NCBI RefSeq assembly: GCF_038397745.1
Contig: NZ_CP151636.1
Span: 2,108,001-2,172,000 of the forward strand
Length of the DNA stretch: 64,000 nt
Direction of reading: 5' to 3'
DNA from: Microbacterium sp. LWH11-1.2
Lineage (GTDB): Bacteria > Actinomycetota > Actinomycetes > Actinomycetales > Microbacteriaceae
This document shows positions 8,022 to 16,575 of this stretch, piece by piece. The notes under the pieces were generated by a model. The model made no database searches, was not told the DNA's origin, and saw nothing but the letters and a program-made list of their open reading frames with translations. Position numbers and translations under genes: made by a program. Numbering within the stretch: the stretch's first letter is position 1; every line of letters begins with the position of its first letter.

Positions 8022-9029
8022 ATGCGCGCCGACCGTCTCATCCAGGCCCTCCTGTTCCTCCAGGGGCGGCCGCAGGTGACGGCATCCGAGCTCGCCGCCG
8101 AACTCGAGGTGTCGGTGCCGACAGCGCGGCGGGACCTGGAGGCGCTCGCGATGTCGGGCGTCCCGATCTACCCGACGCGGGGGAGAGGCGGAGGCTGGCG
8201 ACTGATCGGGGGCGCACGCACCGACCTCACCGGGCTCACTCAGGGCGAGGTGAACTCGCTGCTGGTGGCGCTCACGCAGAGCGGCGCGGCGACGCCGGAG
8301 CGGATCGCGGCGATGCGGAAGCTCGTCCGCGCGGTTCCCGAGCCGTTCCGGGAGGGCGCGCAGCGCGTCGCGGTCTCGACGGTGCGCGATGCACCCTGGG
8401 GCGTCACCGAAGACGACTCGCCTCCCCCGGTCGTGGCGGAGCTGCAGCGGGCGATCGCCGGCTCCGTGCAGGTCGCGCTGCAGTACGACGGCTCGTCCGG
8501 TCCGAGCGAGGCGGAGGTCGTGCCGCTGATGGTCGGCAGCAGGGGCCCGCGCTGGTACCTCATCGCCGCGCCGGTCGTCGAGGGGACGGATGCCGCGGAC
8601 GCCGGGCGGCTGCGGACGTATCGGGCGGATCGGATCCTCGGGCTGCGCCTGCTGGGGGTGCGCGGGACTGCCCCTGTCGAGTTCGACGGGGCGCTCGCCT
8701 GGGCCGAGATGGTCGAGCGGGTCGAAACGTTCCGCGGGGCTGTCCGCGCGGTCGTGCATGTCGCGCCGTGGGCGGTGAAGGCTCTCAGCGACCGGTTCGG
8801 GGTGCAGGCGCGGATGCTCGACGAACCGGTCGACGACGCAGGTCGCGTGCGGATGGAGGTCAGCGCCCACCGTGTCGACGCGCTGGCCGAGCAGCTCGCG
8901 GGCTGGACCGGGGTCGCCGAGGTGGTGGAGCCGCAGTCCGTGCGCAGCGCCCTCCGTGACCTCGGCGAGCGGATGGCGGCCCTCTACGGAGCCCCATCGG
9001 CGCAGGATGGATCAGAAACGACTCTCTAG
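8022..9029 (+). CDS. YafY-type HTH/WYL-domain transcriptional regulator
   Basis: A 335-residue regulator with an N-terminal winged helix-turn-helix (RADRLIQALLFLQGRPQVTASELAAELEVSVPTARRDLEAL) followed by YPTRGRGGGWRLIGG. A WYL domain follows: SGPSEAEVVPLMVGSRGPRWYLIAA carries the W-Y-L triad, and the YRADRILGLRLL strand and a C-terminal WCX-like part complete it. The start at 8022 is preferred over an upstream in-frame ATG at 7995, because 7995 lies inside the operator palindrome. WYL domains bind ligands such as nucleotides. The likely targets are its own gene and the divergent VOC gene. Confidence 0.86.
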   Translation: MRADRLIQALLFLQGRPQVTASELAAELEVSVPTARRDLEALAMSGVPIYPTRGRGGGWRLIGGARTDLTGLTQGEVNSLLVALTQSGAATPERIAAMRKLVRAVPEPFREGAQRVAVSTVRDAPWGVTEDDSPPPVVAELQRAIAGSVQVALQYDGSSGPSEAEVVPLMVGSRGPRWYLIAAPVVEGTDAADAGRLRTYRADRILGLRLLGVRGTAPVEFDGALAWAEMVERVETFRGAVRAVVHVAPWAVKALSDRFGVQARMLDEPVDDAGRVRMEVSAHRVDALAEQLAGWTGVAEVVEPQSVRSALRDLGERMAALYGAPSAQDGSETTL

Positions 9030-9242
9030 CCGCTCGCTCCGATGCGTTTCTGATCCGGCATCCGCGGCCGCCGGATGCCGAACACGGCGGCTCCGCTGAT
9101 CGGGTAGACTTGTGTGGTTTGTGCGATACCCGGTTGGGTCCCTGAGCTTGTCGAAGGGCGTGCAGACGACCACGACCCGGAGATGCCGGGTCCGTGGGAG
9201 AAACGGATGCCGATGGCATCCGGTTCGATGAAAGGAAAGAGA
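9030..9242 (+). promoter_or_regulatory. rplK upstream region
   Basis: This is a 213-base gap without a gene. It contains an inverted repeat of the local octamer (GGCATCCG/CGGATGCC, 9058-9080), a possible -10 TAGACT near 9103 and a dispersed repeat at 9136-9160. The ribosome site GAAAGGAAAGAGA precedes the rplK ATG. No mapped promoter can be claimed. Confidence 0.4.
9136..9160 (+). repeat. Dispersed intergenic repeat, copy 2
   Basis: GGGTCCCTGAGCTTGTCGAAG, a close variant of the intergenic element seen at 7463, 27794-27873 and 30564. This copy lies in the rplK leader, between the likely promoter and the gene. Confidence 0.65.
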
Positions 9243-9674
9243 ATGGCACCGAAGAAGAAGGTGACCGGCCTGATCAAGCTTCAGATCAACGCCGGTGCAG
9301 CCAACCCGGCGCCGCCGATCGGCCCCGCGCTCGGTCAGCATGGCGTCAACATCATGGAGTTCTGCAAGGCGTACAACGCCGCGACCGAGTCGCAGCGCGG
9401 CAACGTCATCCCCGTCGAGATCACCGTCTACGAGGACCGCAGCTTCACGTTCATCCTGAAGACCCCGCCGGCTGCGGAGCTCATCAAGAAGGCCGCCGGC
9501 GTGCAGAAGGGGTCGTCGACCCCGCACACGGTCAAGGTCGCGAAGATCACCAAGGACCAGGTCCGTCAGATCGCAGAGACCAAGCAGGCCGACCTGAACG
9601 CCAACGACATCGAGGCCGCCGCCAAGATCATCGCCGGCACCGCCCGTTCCATGGGCATCACGGTCGAGGGCTGA
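9243..9674 (+). CDS. rplK: 50S ribosomal protein L11
   Basis: A 143-residue protein, the standard length. The N terminus is the typical [42 protein letters not shown] with the proline-rich switch, and the C terminus is the rRNA-binding domain ([28 protein letters not shown] type). L11 forms the GTPase-associated centre of the ribosome. The start at 9243 has a purine-rich ribosome site; the frame runs open further upstream, but only through the leader. It is followed after 11 bases by rplA. Confidence 0.98.
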
Positions 9675-9685
9675 GGAGAATAATC

Positions 9686-10372
9686 ATGGCTAAGTCCAAG
9701 GCTTACAACGCTGCTGCCGAGAAGATCGAGGCAGACCGCTTCTACACCCCCTCCGAGGCAGTCGCCCTCGCGAAGGAGACCGGCTCCGCGAAGTTCGACT
9801 CGACCGTCGAGGTCGCGCTGAAGCTCGCCGTCGACCCCCGCAAGGCCGACCAGATGGTGCGCGGCACCGTCATCCTGCCCCACGGCACCGGCAAGACCGC
9901 CCGCGTCATCGTGTTCGCGACGGGTCCGGCCGCTGAGGCCGCGATCGCCGCAGGCGCCGACGAGGTCGGTGGCGCCGAGCTCATCCAGAAGGTCGCCGAC
10001 GGCTGGACCAACTTCGACGCCGCGGTCTCGACCCCGGAGCTCATGGGTCAGGTCGGTCGTCTCGGTAAGGTCCTGGGTCCGCGTGGCCTGATGCCGAACC
10101 CGAAGACCGGCACCGTCACCCCGAACACGGCCAAGGCCGTCGAGGAGATCAAGGGCGGAAAGATCGAGTTCCGCGTCGACAAGCACGCCAACGTGCACTT
10201 CGTCGTCGGCAAGGCCTCCTTCACCGCCGAGCAGCTGAACGAGAACATCGACGCAGCGCTCGAGGAGATCGTGCGCCTCAAGCCGTCGAGCTCGAAGGGC
10301 CGCTACATCCAGAAGGGTGCGGTGTCGACCACGTTCGGCCCCGGCATCCCGCTGGACGTCAACGCCATCTGA
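9686..10372 (+). CDS. rplA: 50S ribosomal protein L1
   Basis: A 228-residue protein of usual L1 length. Recognisable segments include [34 protein letters not shown], the [27 protein letters not shown] signature and [17 protein letters not shown]1 binds 23S rRNA at the L1 stalk and can repress its own operon. The ATG at 9686 has GAGGAGAA just upstream. A strong hairpin follows the stop codon, so the rplK-rplA unit ends here rather than running into rplJ. Confidence 0.98.
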   Translation: MAKSKAYNAAAEKIEADRFYTPSEAVALAKETGSAKFDSTVEVALKLAVDPRKADQMVRGTVILPHGTGKTARVIVFATGPAAEAAIAAGADEVGGAELIQKVADGWTNFDAAVSTPELMGQVGRLGKVLGPRGLMPNPKTGTVTPNTAKAVEEIKGGKIEFRVDKHANVHFVVGKASFTAEQLNENIDAALEEIVRLKPSSSKGRYIQKGAVSTTFGPGIPLDVNAI

Positions 10373-10390
10373 CGCTTCGACCCGTCACAG

Positions 10391-10423
10391 AGGAATGCCC
10401 CCGCCTTCGGCGGGGGCATTCCT
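10391..10423 (+). terminator. rplA terminator
   Basis: AGGAATGCCCCCGCC and GGCGGGGGCATTCCT form a perfect 15-bp stem with a 3-base TTC loop, starting 18 bases after the rplA stop. It is one of the strongest hairpins in the window. No T-tract follows. Confidence 0.9.
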
Positions 10424-10544
10424 GCGTTCGCCGACCGAAACCCGACGTCATCGGATGCGGCACCGGCTCGCACGGGCGCGTACTGTGGATGGGTTCCGTC
10501 CCCGCGCCACAGCACGCGCGCACACCGCACCCCAGGAGGGTCCC

Positions 10545-11366
10545 ATGTCTCGTCGCCTCATCGCCGTCACGGCACTCGTTCTCACCGCCGCCGCGCTCAC
10601 CGCGTGCAGCGGCTCGAGCGCACCGGAGGAGTCGAGCGCGAGCGGTGACAGCGGCTCGGCATCCGACTTCGGTCTCGTGAAGGACGGCACACTGACCGTC
10701 GCGACCGAGGGCACGTACCGCCCGTTCAGCTTCCACGACGACAACGGCGCCGGTGCGCTGACCGGATACGACGTCGAGATCATCCAGGCCGTGGCCGACA
10801 AGCTCGACCTCGAGGTCGCGTTCGAGGAGACGCAGTGGGACGCGATCTTCGCGGGCCTCGACGCCGGTCGCTTCGACGTCATCGCGAACCAGGTCACGAA
10901 CAACGACGAGCGCACCGCGAAGTACCTCTTCAGCGAGGCGTACACCGTCTCGCCCGGCGTGATCGTCGTGAACGAGGATGACGACTCGATCTCGTCGTTC
11001 GCCGACCTCGACGGGAAGACCACCGCGCAGTCGCTCACCAGCAACTGGAACGACCTCGCCACCGAGTCCGGCGCGAAGGTCGAGGGCGTCGAGGGCTGGG
11101 CCCAGGCCGTCGAGCTGCTGCGTCAGGGACGCGTGGATGCGACGATCAACGACAAGCTCACCTTCCTCGACTACGAGACGACCAACAGCCCCTCGGGTCT
11201 GAAGATCGCCGCCGAGACCGACGAGGCCGGCGAGCAGGCCTTCGTCTTCACGAAGGACAAGAAGAGCCTGGTCGAGGCCGTGGACGCCGCGCTCGACGAG
11301 CTGCGCGCCGACGGCACGCTCGCGGAGATCAGCGAGAAGTACTTCGGCGAAGACGTCACGCAGTAA
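10545..11366 (+). CDS. Amino-acid ABC transporter substrate-binding lipoprotein
   Basis: A 273-residue lipoprotein. The signal peptide is SRRLIAVTALVLTAAALTAC with lipobox LTAC, so Cys is lipidated and the protein is anchored outside the membrane. The mature part is a periplasmic-binding-protein type 2 domain of the polar amino-acid family (family 3): GTLTVATEGTYRPFSFHD, TGYDVEIIQAVADKLDLEVAF, WDAIFAGLDAGRFDVIANQVT. The ATG at 10545 has AGGAGGG upstream. It is the first gene of a three-gene operon with a permease and an ATPase. The substrate is likely a polar amino acid such as cystine or glutamine; this cannot be settled from sequence alone. Confidence 0.92.
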   Translation: MSRRLIAVTALVLTAAALTACSGSSAPEESSASGDSGSASDFGLVKDGTLTVATEGTYRPFSFHDDNGAGALTGYDVEIIQAVADKLDLEVAFEETQWDAIFAGLDAGRFDVIANQVTNNDERTAKYLFSEAYTVSPGVIVVNEDDDSISSFADLDGKTTAQSLTSNWNDLATESGAKVEGVEGWAQAVELLRQGRVDATINDKLTFLDYETTNSPSGLKIAAETDEAGEQAFVFTKDKKSLVEAVDAALDELRADGTLAEISEKYFGEDVTQ

Positions 11367-11369
11367 CCC

Positions 11370-12041
11370 ATGGAACCGACCTCGCCCTGGCAGCTGTTCC
11401 TCGACTCGCTCGGCCCCATCGCTCTGGCGGGGCTGACGGCGACGGTCCCGCTCGCCCTGGCGTCGTTCGCCCTGGGCCTCGTGATCGCGGTCGGCATCGC
11501 GCTGATGCGCATCTCGGTCAACCCGGTCCTGTCGGGGATCGCCCGGTTCTACATCTCGGTCATCCGCGGAACGCCGCTGCTCGTGCAGCTGTTCGTGATC
11601 TTCTACGGCATGCCCTCGATCGGCATCACGATCGACCCGTGGCCGAGCGCGATCATCGCGCTCTCGCTCAACGTGGGCGGCTACGGGGCGGAGGTGGTGC
11701 GCGCGGCCATCCTCTCGGTGCCCCAGGGGCAGTGGGAGGCGGCGTACACCGTCGGCATGAACCGCACCCGCACGCTCACGCGCGTCATCCTGCCGCAGGC
11801 GGCACGGGTGTCGGTTCCGCCGCTGTCCAACACGTTCATCTCACTCGTGAAGGACACGTCGCTGACGTCGCTGATCCTGGTGACGGAGCTGTTCAAGGTG
11901 GCGCAGCAGATCGCGTCCACCACCTACGAGTTCATGATCCTGTATCTGACGGCGGCACTGGTCTACTGGGTGTTCTGCCTGGTGCTCTCCGCCGGCCAGA
12001 GCGCACTGGAGAGGAGGCTCGACAGCCGTGTCGCTCACTGA
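11370..12041 (+). CDS. Amino-acid ABC transporter permease
   Basis: A 223-residue membrane protein of the HisMQ/GlnP permease family. It has several hydrophobic helices, an ARFYISVIRGTPLLVQLFV segment and the EAA-type coupling loop AAYTVGMNRTRTLTRVILPQA, which contacts the ATPase. It begins 3 bases after the substrate-binding gene, and its end overlaps the ATPase gene by 14 bases, so the three are translated as a unit. Confidence 0.93.
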   Translation: MEPTSPWQLFLDSLGPIALAGLTATVPLALASFALGLVIAVGIALMRISVNPVLSGIARFYISVIRGTPLLVQLFVIFYGMPSIGITIDPWPSAIIALSLNVGGYGAEVVRAAILSVPQGQWEAAYTVGMNRTRTLTRVILPQAARVSVPPLSNTFISLVKDTSLTSLILVTELFKVAQQIASTTYEFMILYLTAALVYWVFCLVLSAGQSALERRLDSRVAH

Positions 12042-12840
12042 CCCCGCTCTCCCGCCCGCGGCAGCGCCGCTGCTCACCGCCCGAGGCCTCCGCAAGAGCT
12101 TCGGCGACAACGAGGTGCTCCGCGGCATCGACCTGACGCTGCACCGCGGTGAGGTGCTGGTGCTGATCGGGCCGAGCGGCTCCGGCAAGACCACCGTGCT
12201 GCGGGCGCTGAACGGCCTCGAGACGCCGGATGCCGGCACCATCGAGGTCGACGGAGGGCCGGACATCGACTTCGCGGCGTCGGGAGTACCCGCGCGCATC
12301 GCGAAGCAGCAGCGCCTCGCTCTGCGCGACCGCTCGGCGATGGTGTTCCAGCACCACAACCTGTTCCCGCACTTCACCGTGCTGCAGAACGTCATCGAAG
12401 GACCCTGGCGTGTGCAGGGCCGGCCGAAGGACGAGGTGGTCGCCGAAGCGCGGGTGCTGCTCGACCGGGTCGGTCTGAGCGACAAGGCGGACGCGCGACC
12501 GCATCAGCTCTCCGGCGGGCAGCAGCAGCGGGTCGGCATCGTCCGCGCGCTCGCGCTGAAGCCGGATCTGCTGCTGTTCGACGAGCCGACCAGTGCTCTC
12601 GACCCCGAGCTCGTCGGCGACGTGCTCGTCGTGATCAAGGAGCTCGCCGACGAGGGCTGGACCATGGCCGTGGTCACCCACGAGCTGAGCTTCGCCCGTG
12701 AGGCGGCGGACCACGTGCTGTTCATGGACGGCGGGGTCGTCGTCGAGCAGGGGGCGCCGGATCGGTTGTTCAGCGCTCCGCAGCACGAGCGCACGCAGAG
12801 GTTCCTGACGCGCATCATGCGCCCGCTCGACGGCGCCTGA
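12028..12840 (+). CDS. Amino-acid ABC transporter ATP-binding protein
   Basis: A 270-residue ABC ATPase starting at GTG. Walker A is GPSGSGKTT, the Q-loop region is MVFQHHNLFPHFTVLQNV, the signature is LSGGQQQRVGIVRAL, Walker B is LLLFDEPTSALDPEL and the switch His is VVTHELSF. The HNLFPH segment is typical of polar amino-acid importers (GlnQ/HisP family). It energises uptake through the permease encoded just upstream. There is nothing odd apart from a slightly extended N terminus. Confidence 0.95.
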   Translation: MSLTDPALPPAAAPLLTARGLRKSFGDNEVLRGIDLTLHRGEVLVLIGPSGSGKTTVLRALNGLETPDAGTIEVDGGPDIDFAASGVPARIAKQQRLALRDRSAMVFQHHNLFPHFTVLQNVIEGPWRVQGRPKDEVVAEARVLLDRVGLSDKADARPHQLSGGQQQRVGIVRALALKPDLLLFDEPTSALDPELVGDVLVVIKELADEGWTMAVVTHELSFAREAADHVLFMDGGVVVEQGAPDRLFSAPQHERTQRFLTRIMRPLDGA

Positions 12841-12850
12841 GAGCGAAGTC

Positions 12851-13519
12851 TCAGCCCCCGAGGACCGGCAGCACGAGGCTGACGGCGATGACGATCATCA
12901 CCACGGCGATCGCCGCGTCGAGGATGCGCCACGAGAGCGGCGTGCGCAGCCAGCGGCCGACGTAGCGGGCGCCGAATCCCAGCGCGGTGAACCACAGGAT
13001 GCTGGCCGCGACGGCACCCGCGGCGAACAGCCATCGGTCCTCGCCGTGCGTGGCGGCGATCGAGCCGAGCATGAGGACGGTGTCGAGATACACGTGCGGA
13101 TTGAGCCACGTCAGAGCGAGCACGGTGAGGATCACGGGCGCGAGACGGGTGCGCGTGAGCGTCGCGGTCGCGCCACCGCCCGCAGCGGATGCCGTGGGCG
13201 GCGCGGCATCCGTCCCGCCCGACTCGAGGCCCGCCTCGCCGCCCTTCCACGCGCGCCGGGCGGCCAGCACGCCGTACGTGAGCAGGAAGAGCGCACCGGC
13301 CCACCGTGCGACCACCACGAGCCACGGGGCCGCCGAGACGACGAAGCCGAGGCCCGCGACGCCGGCGATGATGAGCACGGCATCGGACACCGCGCAGATC
13401 ACGACCACGGCCAGCACGTGCTCGCGGCGGATGCCCTGCCGCAGGACGAAGACGTTCTGCGCGCCGATGGCGACGATGAGGGAGAGGCCGAGACCGAGGC
13501 CGGCGAGCACGGGGAGCAT
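12851..13519 (-). CDS. lysE: LysE/ArgO family basic amino-acid exporter
   Basis: A 222-residue inner-membrane protein with about five or six hydrophobic helices. The N terminus (VLAGLGLGLSLIVAIGAQNVFVLRQGIRREHVLAV) matches the LysE/ArgO signature IGAQNxFVLRQGI. LysE exports lysine and arginine. The start is uncertain: a GTG at 13543 is in frame, but ATG 13519 gives the usual short N terminus and lies 7 bases downstream of a TAGTCT -10-like hexamer, as expected for a leaderless mRNA. It is divergent from a LysG/ArgP regulator, the classical pair in which the regulator activates export when basic amino acids accumulate. Confidence 0.92.
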   Translation of the reverse strand: MLPVLAGLGLGLSLIVAIGAQNVFVLRQGIRREHVLAVVVICAVSDAVLIIAGVAGLGFVVSAAPWLVVVARWAGALFLLTYGVLAARRAWKGGEAGLESGGTDAAPPTASAAGGGATATLTRTRLAPVILTVLALTWLNPHVYLDTVLMLGSIAATHGEDRWLFAAGAVAASILWFTALGFGARYVGRWLRTPLSWRILDAAIAVVMIVIAVSLVLPVLGG

Positions 13520-13575
13520 GTGTCTCAGACTAGGTTTCGTCACTCAACAGCACCAGCGATGATTCCTTCCGAACC

Positions 13576-13590
13576 ATTAGCCTGGCTAAT
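13576..13590. promoter_or_regulatory. LysR-type palindrome at the lysG start
   Basis: ATTAGCC-T-GGCTAAT is a perfect 7-bp inverted repeat with one central base. It has the T-N11-A form of LysR-type sites and ends immediately before the GTG of lysG. TAGCCT inside it sits 7 bases before the GTG and could be the -10 of a leaderless transcript, so binding would block lysG transcription. Confidence 0.6.
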
Positions 13591-14469
13591 GTGAAGATCG
13601 ATCCCGAACTCGCCGCCACCGTCGCCGCCGTGGCCGACGAGGGCACGCTCGACGCGGCCTCGCGGCGCCTGCGCATCACCCCGTCGGCTGTCAGTCAGCG
13701 CCTGAAGGCTCTGGAACAGCAGCTCGGCCGCATCCTCGTCGTCCGGACGAAGCCCGCGACGCTGACCGAGGCGGGGGAGGCGGTCGTGCGGCTGGCGAGA
13801 CAGGTCGCCCTGCTCGAGCACGATGCGCTCGCCGGCGTGGGCATCGACGACGGAGCCGGTGCCCGGCGCACCAGCATCCCGCTCGCGGTGAACGCCGACT
13901 CGATGGCGACCTGGTTCCTGGCTCCGCTCGCCCGGCTGTCCGCACGACACGACATCGACTTCGACCTGCACCGGGACGATCAGAACTTCACGGCGCGGCT
14001 GCTCGAGTCCGGCACCGTCATGGCGGCGGTCACGAGCGAGGAGAACCCCGTCGCGGGATGCTCGGTCGCACCGCTGGGCATGATCGAGTACCGAGCCGTG
14101 GCCGCGCCCGCATTCGCGGAGCGCTGGTTCGCCGACGGCGTTGACCGCGCAGCCCTGGCGGACGCCCCGTTCGTCGACTTCGACCGGCGCGACACGCTGC
14201 AGCACGAGTGGCTGCGCGCACAGGGCGTGTCGCATCAGGGGGTGCCCCGGCAGTACGTCCCGGCGTCGCACGACTACGCGCTGGCCGTGCGGCTCGGCCT
14301 GGGGTGGGGCATGCTCCCTCGGCTGCAGGAGGCGCCGGGGCTGGTGAGCCTCGGCGGCCCGTCGCTGCGGGTGAAGCTCTACTGGCAGCAGTGGAACCTG
14401 CGCTCCGACCTCCTCGACACCATCGCGGCCGAGGTCGCCGATGAGGCGAGACGCGTGCTGCAGGCGTGA
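13591..14469 (+). CDS. lysG: LysR-family regulator, LysG/ArgP type
   Basis: A 292-residue LysR regulator. The N-terminal helix-turn-helix is LAATVAAVADEGTLDAASRRLRITPSAVSQRLKALEQQLGRILVVRTKPATLTEAG, which is the ArgP/LysG subfamily pattern. The co-inducer domain follows (IPLAVNADSMATWFLAPLARL, then AVTSEENPVAGCSVAPLG). By analogy it senses lysine and arginine and activates the divergent lysE. The GTG start follows directly after a palindrome and has no ribosome site, which suggests a leaderless mRNA. Confidence 0.93.
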   Translation: MKIDPELAATVAAVADEGTLDAASRRLRITPSAVSQRLKALEQQLGRILVVRTKPATLTEAGEAVVRLARQVALLEHDALAGVGIDDGAGARRTSIPLAVNADSMATWFLAPLARLSARHDIDFDLHRDDQNFTARLLESGTVMAAVTSEENPVAGCSVAPLGMIEYRAVAAPAFAERWFADGVDRAALADAPFVDFDRRDTLQHEWLRAQGVSHQGVPRQYVPASHDYALAVRLGLGWGMLPRLQEAPGLVSLGGPSLRVKLYWQQWNLRSDLLDTIAAEVADEARRVLQA

Positions 14470-14657
14470 TCCGATCGGCGCTCGGCGCCGAGAGCGGTGA
14501 GCCGCGGAAGACCCTTCTGCGCGCGATGTGCGTTCTTCCTGCACGGAAACGGCTTGTCACCTGGGATTTGGCTGAAAGACTGAAACCGGCGGAACCGTAG
14601 GTCTCGGAGGAGGGGCCGGTGGTTCACGCCATCGACCGAATCCTGAGGGGGACGAAC

Positions 14658-15293
14658 ATGGTCAAGAAGCAGAATCAGCGGAAAGTGCTCGCGGTGCTCG
14701 CGGGCGGACTCGTGCTCGGTGTCGGCGTCGCGGTGACGCTCGCCGCCTGGAACGATTCCGAGTTCGCGACCGGCACCTTCACCGCCGGATCCTTCAACCT
14801 CGAGGGATCCACAGCCGGTGACGTCGATGCGAACTACAGCGACCACAACGTCGACGACGGAGACACCGCCGCCACGCTCGCCTTCGACCTCCCGGCGGAC
14901 ATCGTCGACAACATGTCCCCCGGCGACGCGGTGTATGCCGGGTTCTGGGTGCGCCTCGCCGCAGGAACGACCACCGGAGCCGACCTCGTCGCCGCCGGGA
15001 CCACGGCCGATCCGGCGGCGACGTCGAACACCGACCACCTCGGCTACGCGATCTACGCCCTCGCCCCCGGGGCCACCTGCAACGCGGCATCCGCGGTGGG
15101 CACCCCGATCGCGACCGGCGCGACGCTCGATGCCCAGGCCGGCGTCACGACCGTGCCGCTTCTCGAAGGAGCGACGGCCGCTGTGGCGGGAACCGCCGTG
15201 CAGCTGTGCTTCGCCGTGACCGCGGACGCGAGCCTCGAACAGGGTCTCGAGACCACGGCGACGTGGGAGTTCACGGCGACCTCGACGGACTGA
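14658..15293 (+). CDS. TasA/camelysin-like exported protein with SipW-type signal peptide (paralogue 1)
   Basis: A 211-residue exported protein. The N terminus VKKQNQRKVLAVLAGGLVLGVGVAVTLAAWNDSEFATGTFTAG is the SipW-dependent signal pattern: a basic region, one hydrophobic helix, then A-W-N-D-S-E-F-A-x-x-x-F-x-A-G. The mature part is a Thr/Ala/Gly-rich beta-sandwich-like domain with two cysteines (ATCNAAS and VQLCFAV) that may form a disulfide. ATG 14658 follows GAGGGGGA. It starts an operon with a second copy, a signal peptidase and two more surface proteins. By family analogy it may form surface fibres or a matrix; that is inference. Confidence 0.85.
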   Translation: MVKKQNQRKVLAVLAGGLVLGVGVAVTLAAWNDSEFATGTFTAGSFNLEGSTAGDVDANYSDHNVDDGDTAATLAFDLPADIVDNMSPGDAVYAGFWVRLAAGTTTGADLVAAGTTADPAATSNTDHLGYAIYALAPGATCNAASAVGTPIATGATLDAQAGVTTVPLLEGATAAVAGTAVQLCFAVTADASLEQGLETTATWEFTATSTD

Positions 15294-15300
15294 GCACCTG

Positions 15301-15924
15301 ATGGACACCCGCAGAGACGTGCGGGAGGCGAAGCGACTCCGCTCCCGCCGTATCCGTGCTGTCCTGGCGGGAGGGCTGGTGCTGGGCGTCGGCGCGACGA
15401 TGACACTCGCGGCGTGGAACGACTCGGAGTACGCCACCGCGACTTTCACCGCCGGCAAGTTCGACATCGTCGGTGCCGCCGAGGGCACCACGTTCGCCAG
15501 TCATGCCACCACCGGCACGGCGGCCGCGCTGACCTTCGTCGCGGCGCCGACGGCCATGGCTCCGGGGACGACCACCTATGCGCTGTACAGCGTGAAGACC
15601 GCGAATCCGTCGATCGCGGGGACCCTGCAGTGGTCGGCGGGCACCCCGGGCGGCACCGGGCTCGCGACCTATCTGACGTACGGCGTCCGGACGATCAACG
15701 GCACCGCCTGCAATTCGACGACCTACCCGCTGGGCACCGCGCTGGTCGCCGACGGCTCCGCCTTGACCGCGAACGGAACGACGACGCAGACGGTGTCGGC
15801 GAACGGCGGCAACCAGATCAACTACTGCGTCGCCGTCACGCTGCCGCTCACGGCGCCGAACGCGGCGCAGTCGCTGACGATGTCGCAGACGTGGCAGGTG
15901 CTCGGCACCTCGTCGGCCCCGTAG
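15301..15924 (+). CDS. TasA/camelysin-like exported protein with SipW-type signal peptide (paralogue 2)
   Basis: A 207-residue paralogue of the preceding gene, starting 8 bases after its stop. The signal region RRIRAVLAGGLVLGVGATMTLAAWNDSEYATATFTAGKFDIVG is nearly identical in plan (LAAWNDSE(F/Y)AT-TFTAG). The mature domain again carries a cysteine pair (TACNST and NYCVAV). The two copies differ strongly in the mature region but not around the cleavage site, as expected if both are handled by the signal peptidase encoded immediately downstream. Confidence 0.85.
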   Translation: MDTRRDVREAKRLRSRRIRAVLAGGLVLGVGATMTLAAWNDSEYATATFTAGKFDIVGAAEGTTFASHATTGTAAALTFVAAPTAMAPGTTTYALYSVKTANPSIAGTLQWSAGTPGGTGLATYLTYGVRTINGTACNSTTYPLGTALVADGSALTANGTTTQTVSANGGNQINYCVAVTLPLTAPNAAQSLTMSQTWQVLGTSSAP

Positions 15925-15957
15925 CGGGTCTACGGCCGCAGACGGATGGAGGACGAG

Positions 15958-16575
15958 ATGACGACGTCGGAGACGCGACGGAGTCTGCGCGAGCAGCCCG
16001 CCGCGTCCGGCGCGCCCGCGCCCGCCCTCTCCCCGGTGGGACGGCCGTCTCGTCGCGGGCCGGGCCGGGCCATCGGCGATCTGCTGCTGTGGATCGCGGC
16101 CGCCGGCGGCGTGATCTGCATCGTGCTCGTCGTTCTCGCGTTCACTGCGCAGATCACCCTGATCATGTTCCGCACCGGCTCGATGTCGCCGACCATCCCG
16201 GCCGGCTCCGTCTCGATCGTGCAGCGCATCCCGGCCGGCGAGATCGAGATCGGCGACGTCGTGACCGTCGACCGCCCCGGTGAGCTCCCCGTGACGCACC
16301 GCGTGACCTCGATCGAGCCGGGGGCGAGCGCGCAGGAGCGCGTCATCACGATGCGCGGCGATGCGAACGCCTCCGAGGACCCGTTCCCGTACACCGTGAC
16401 CTCGGTGCGGATCGTCCTGTTCTCGGTCCCCGGTATCGCGCTGCTGGTCGCGGGTATGGGCAGCCCTATCGTGTTGGGCGGACTCACCCTCGCCGCCACC
16501 GCCCTCGTCGTCTGGGCGTTCTGGCCGCGTTCGGGCGGAGGATCGCGACGCCGCCGAGCGGGGGGCGTCATATGA
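15958..16575 (+). CDS. Signal peptidase I, SipW (ER/archaeal Ser-His) type
   Basis: A 205-residue membrane protein. After a polar, Pro/Ala-rich N terminus come one membrane helix (GDLLLWIAAAGGVICIVLVVLAF), the catalytic serine box FRTGSMSPTIPAGS (Ser75) and THRVTS with His114 in place of the general-base Lys of ordinary bacterial signal peptidases. A C-terminal membrane segment follows. The Ser-His type is the SipW/ER family that processes TasA-like proteins. ATG 15958 is chosen over an in-frame ATG 12 bases earlier, because GGAGG lies just upstream of it. It is part of the surface-protein operon and overlaps the next gene by 4 bases. Confidence 0.9.
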   Translation: MTTSETRRSLREQPAASGAPAPALSPVGRPSRRGPGRAIGDLLLWIAAAGGVICIVLVVLAFTAQITLIMFRTGSMSPTIPAGSVSIVQRIPAGEIEIGDVVTVDRPGELPVTHRVTSIEPGASAQERVITMRGDANASEDPFPYTVTSVRIVLFSVPGIALLVAGMGSPIVLGGLTLAATALVVWAFWPRSGGGSRRRRAGGVI

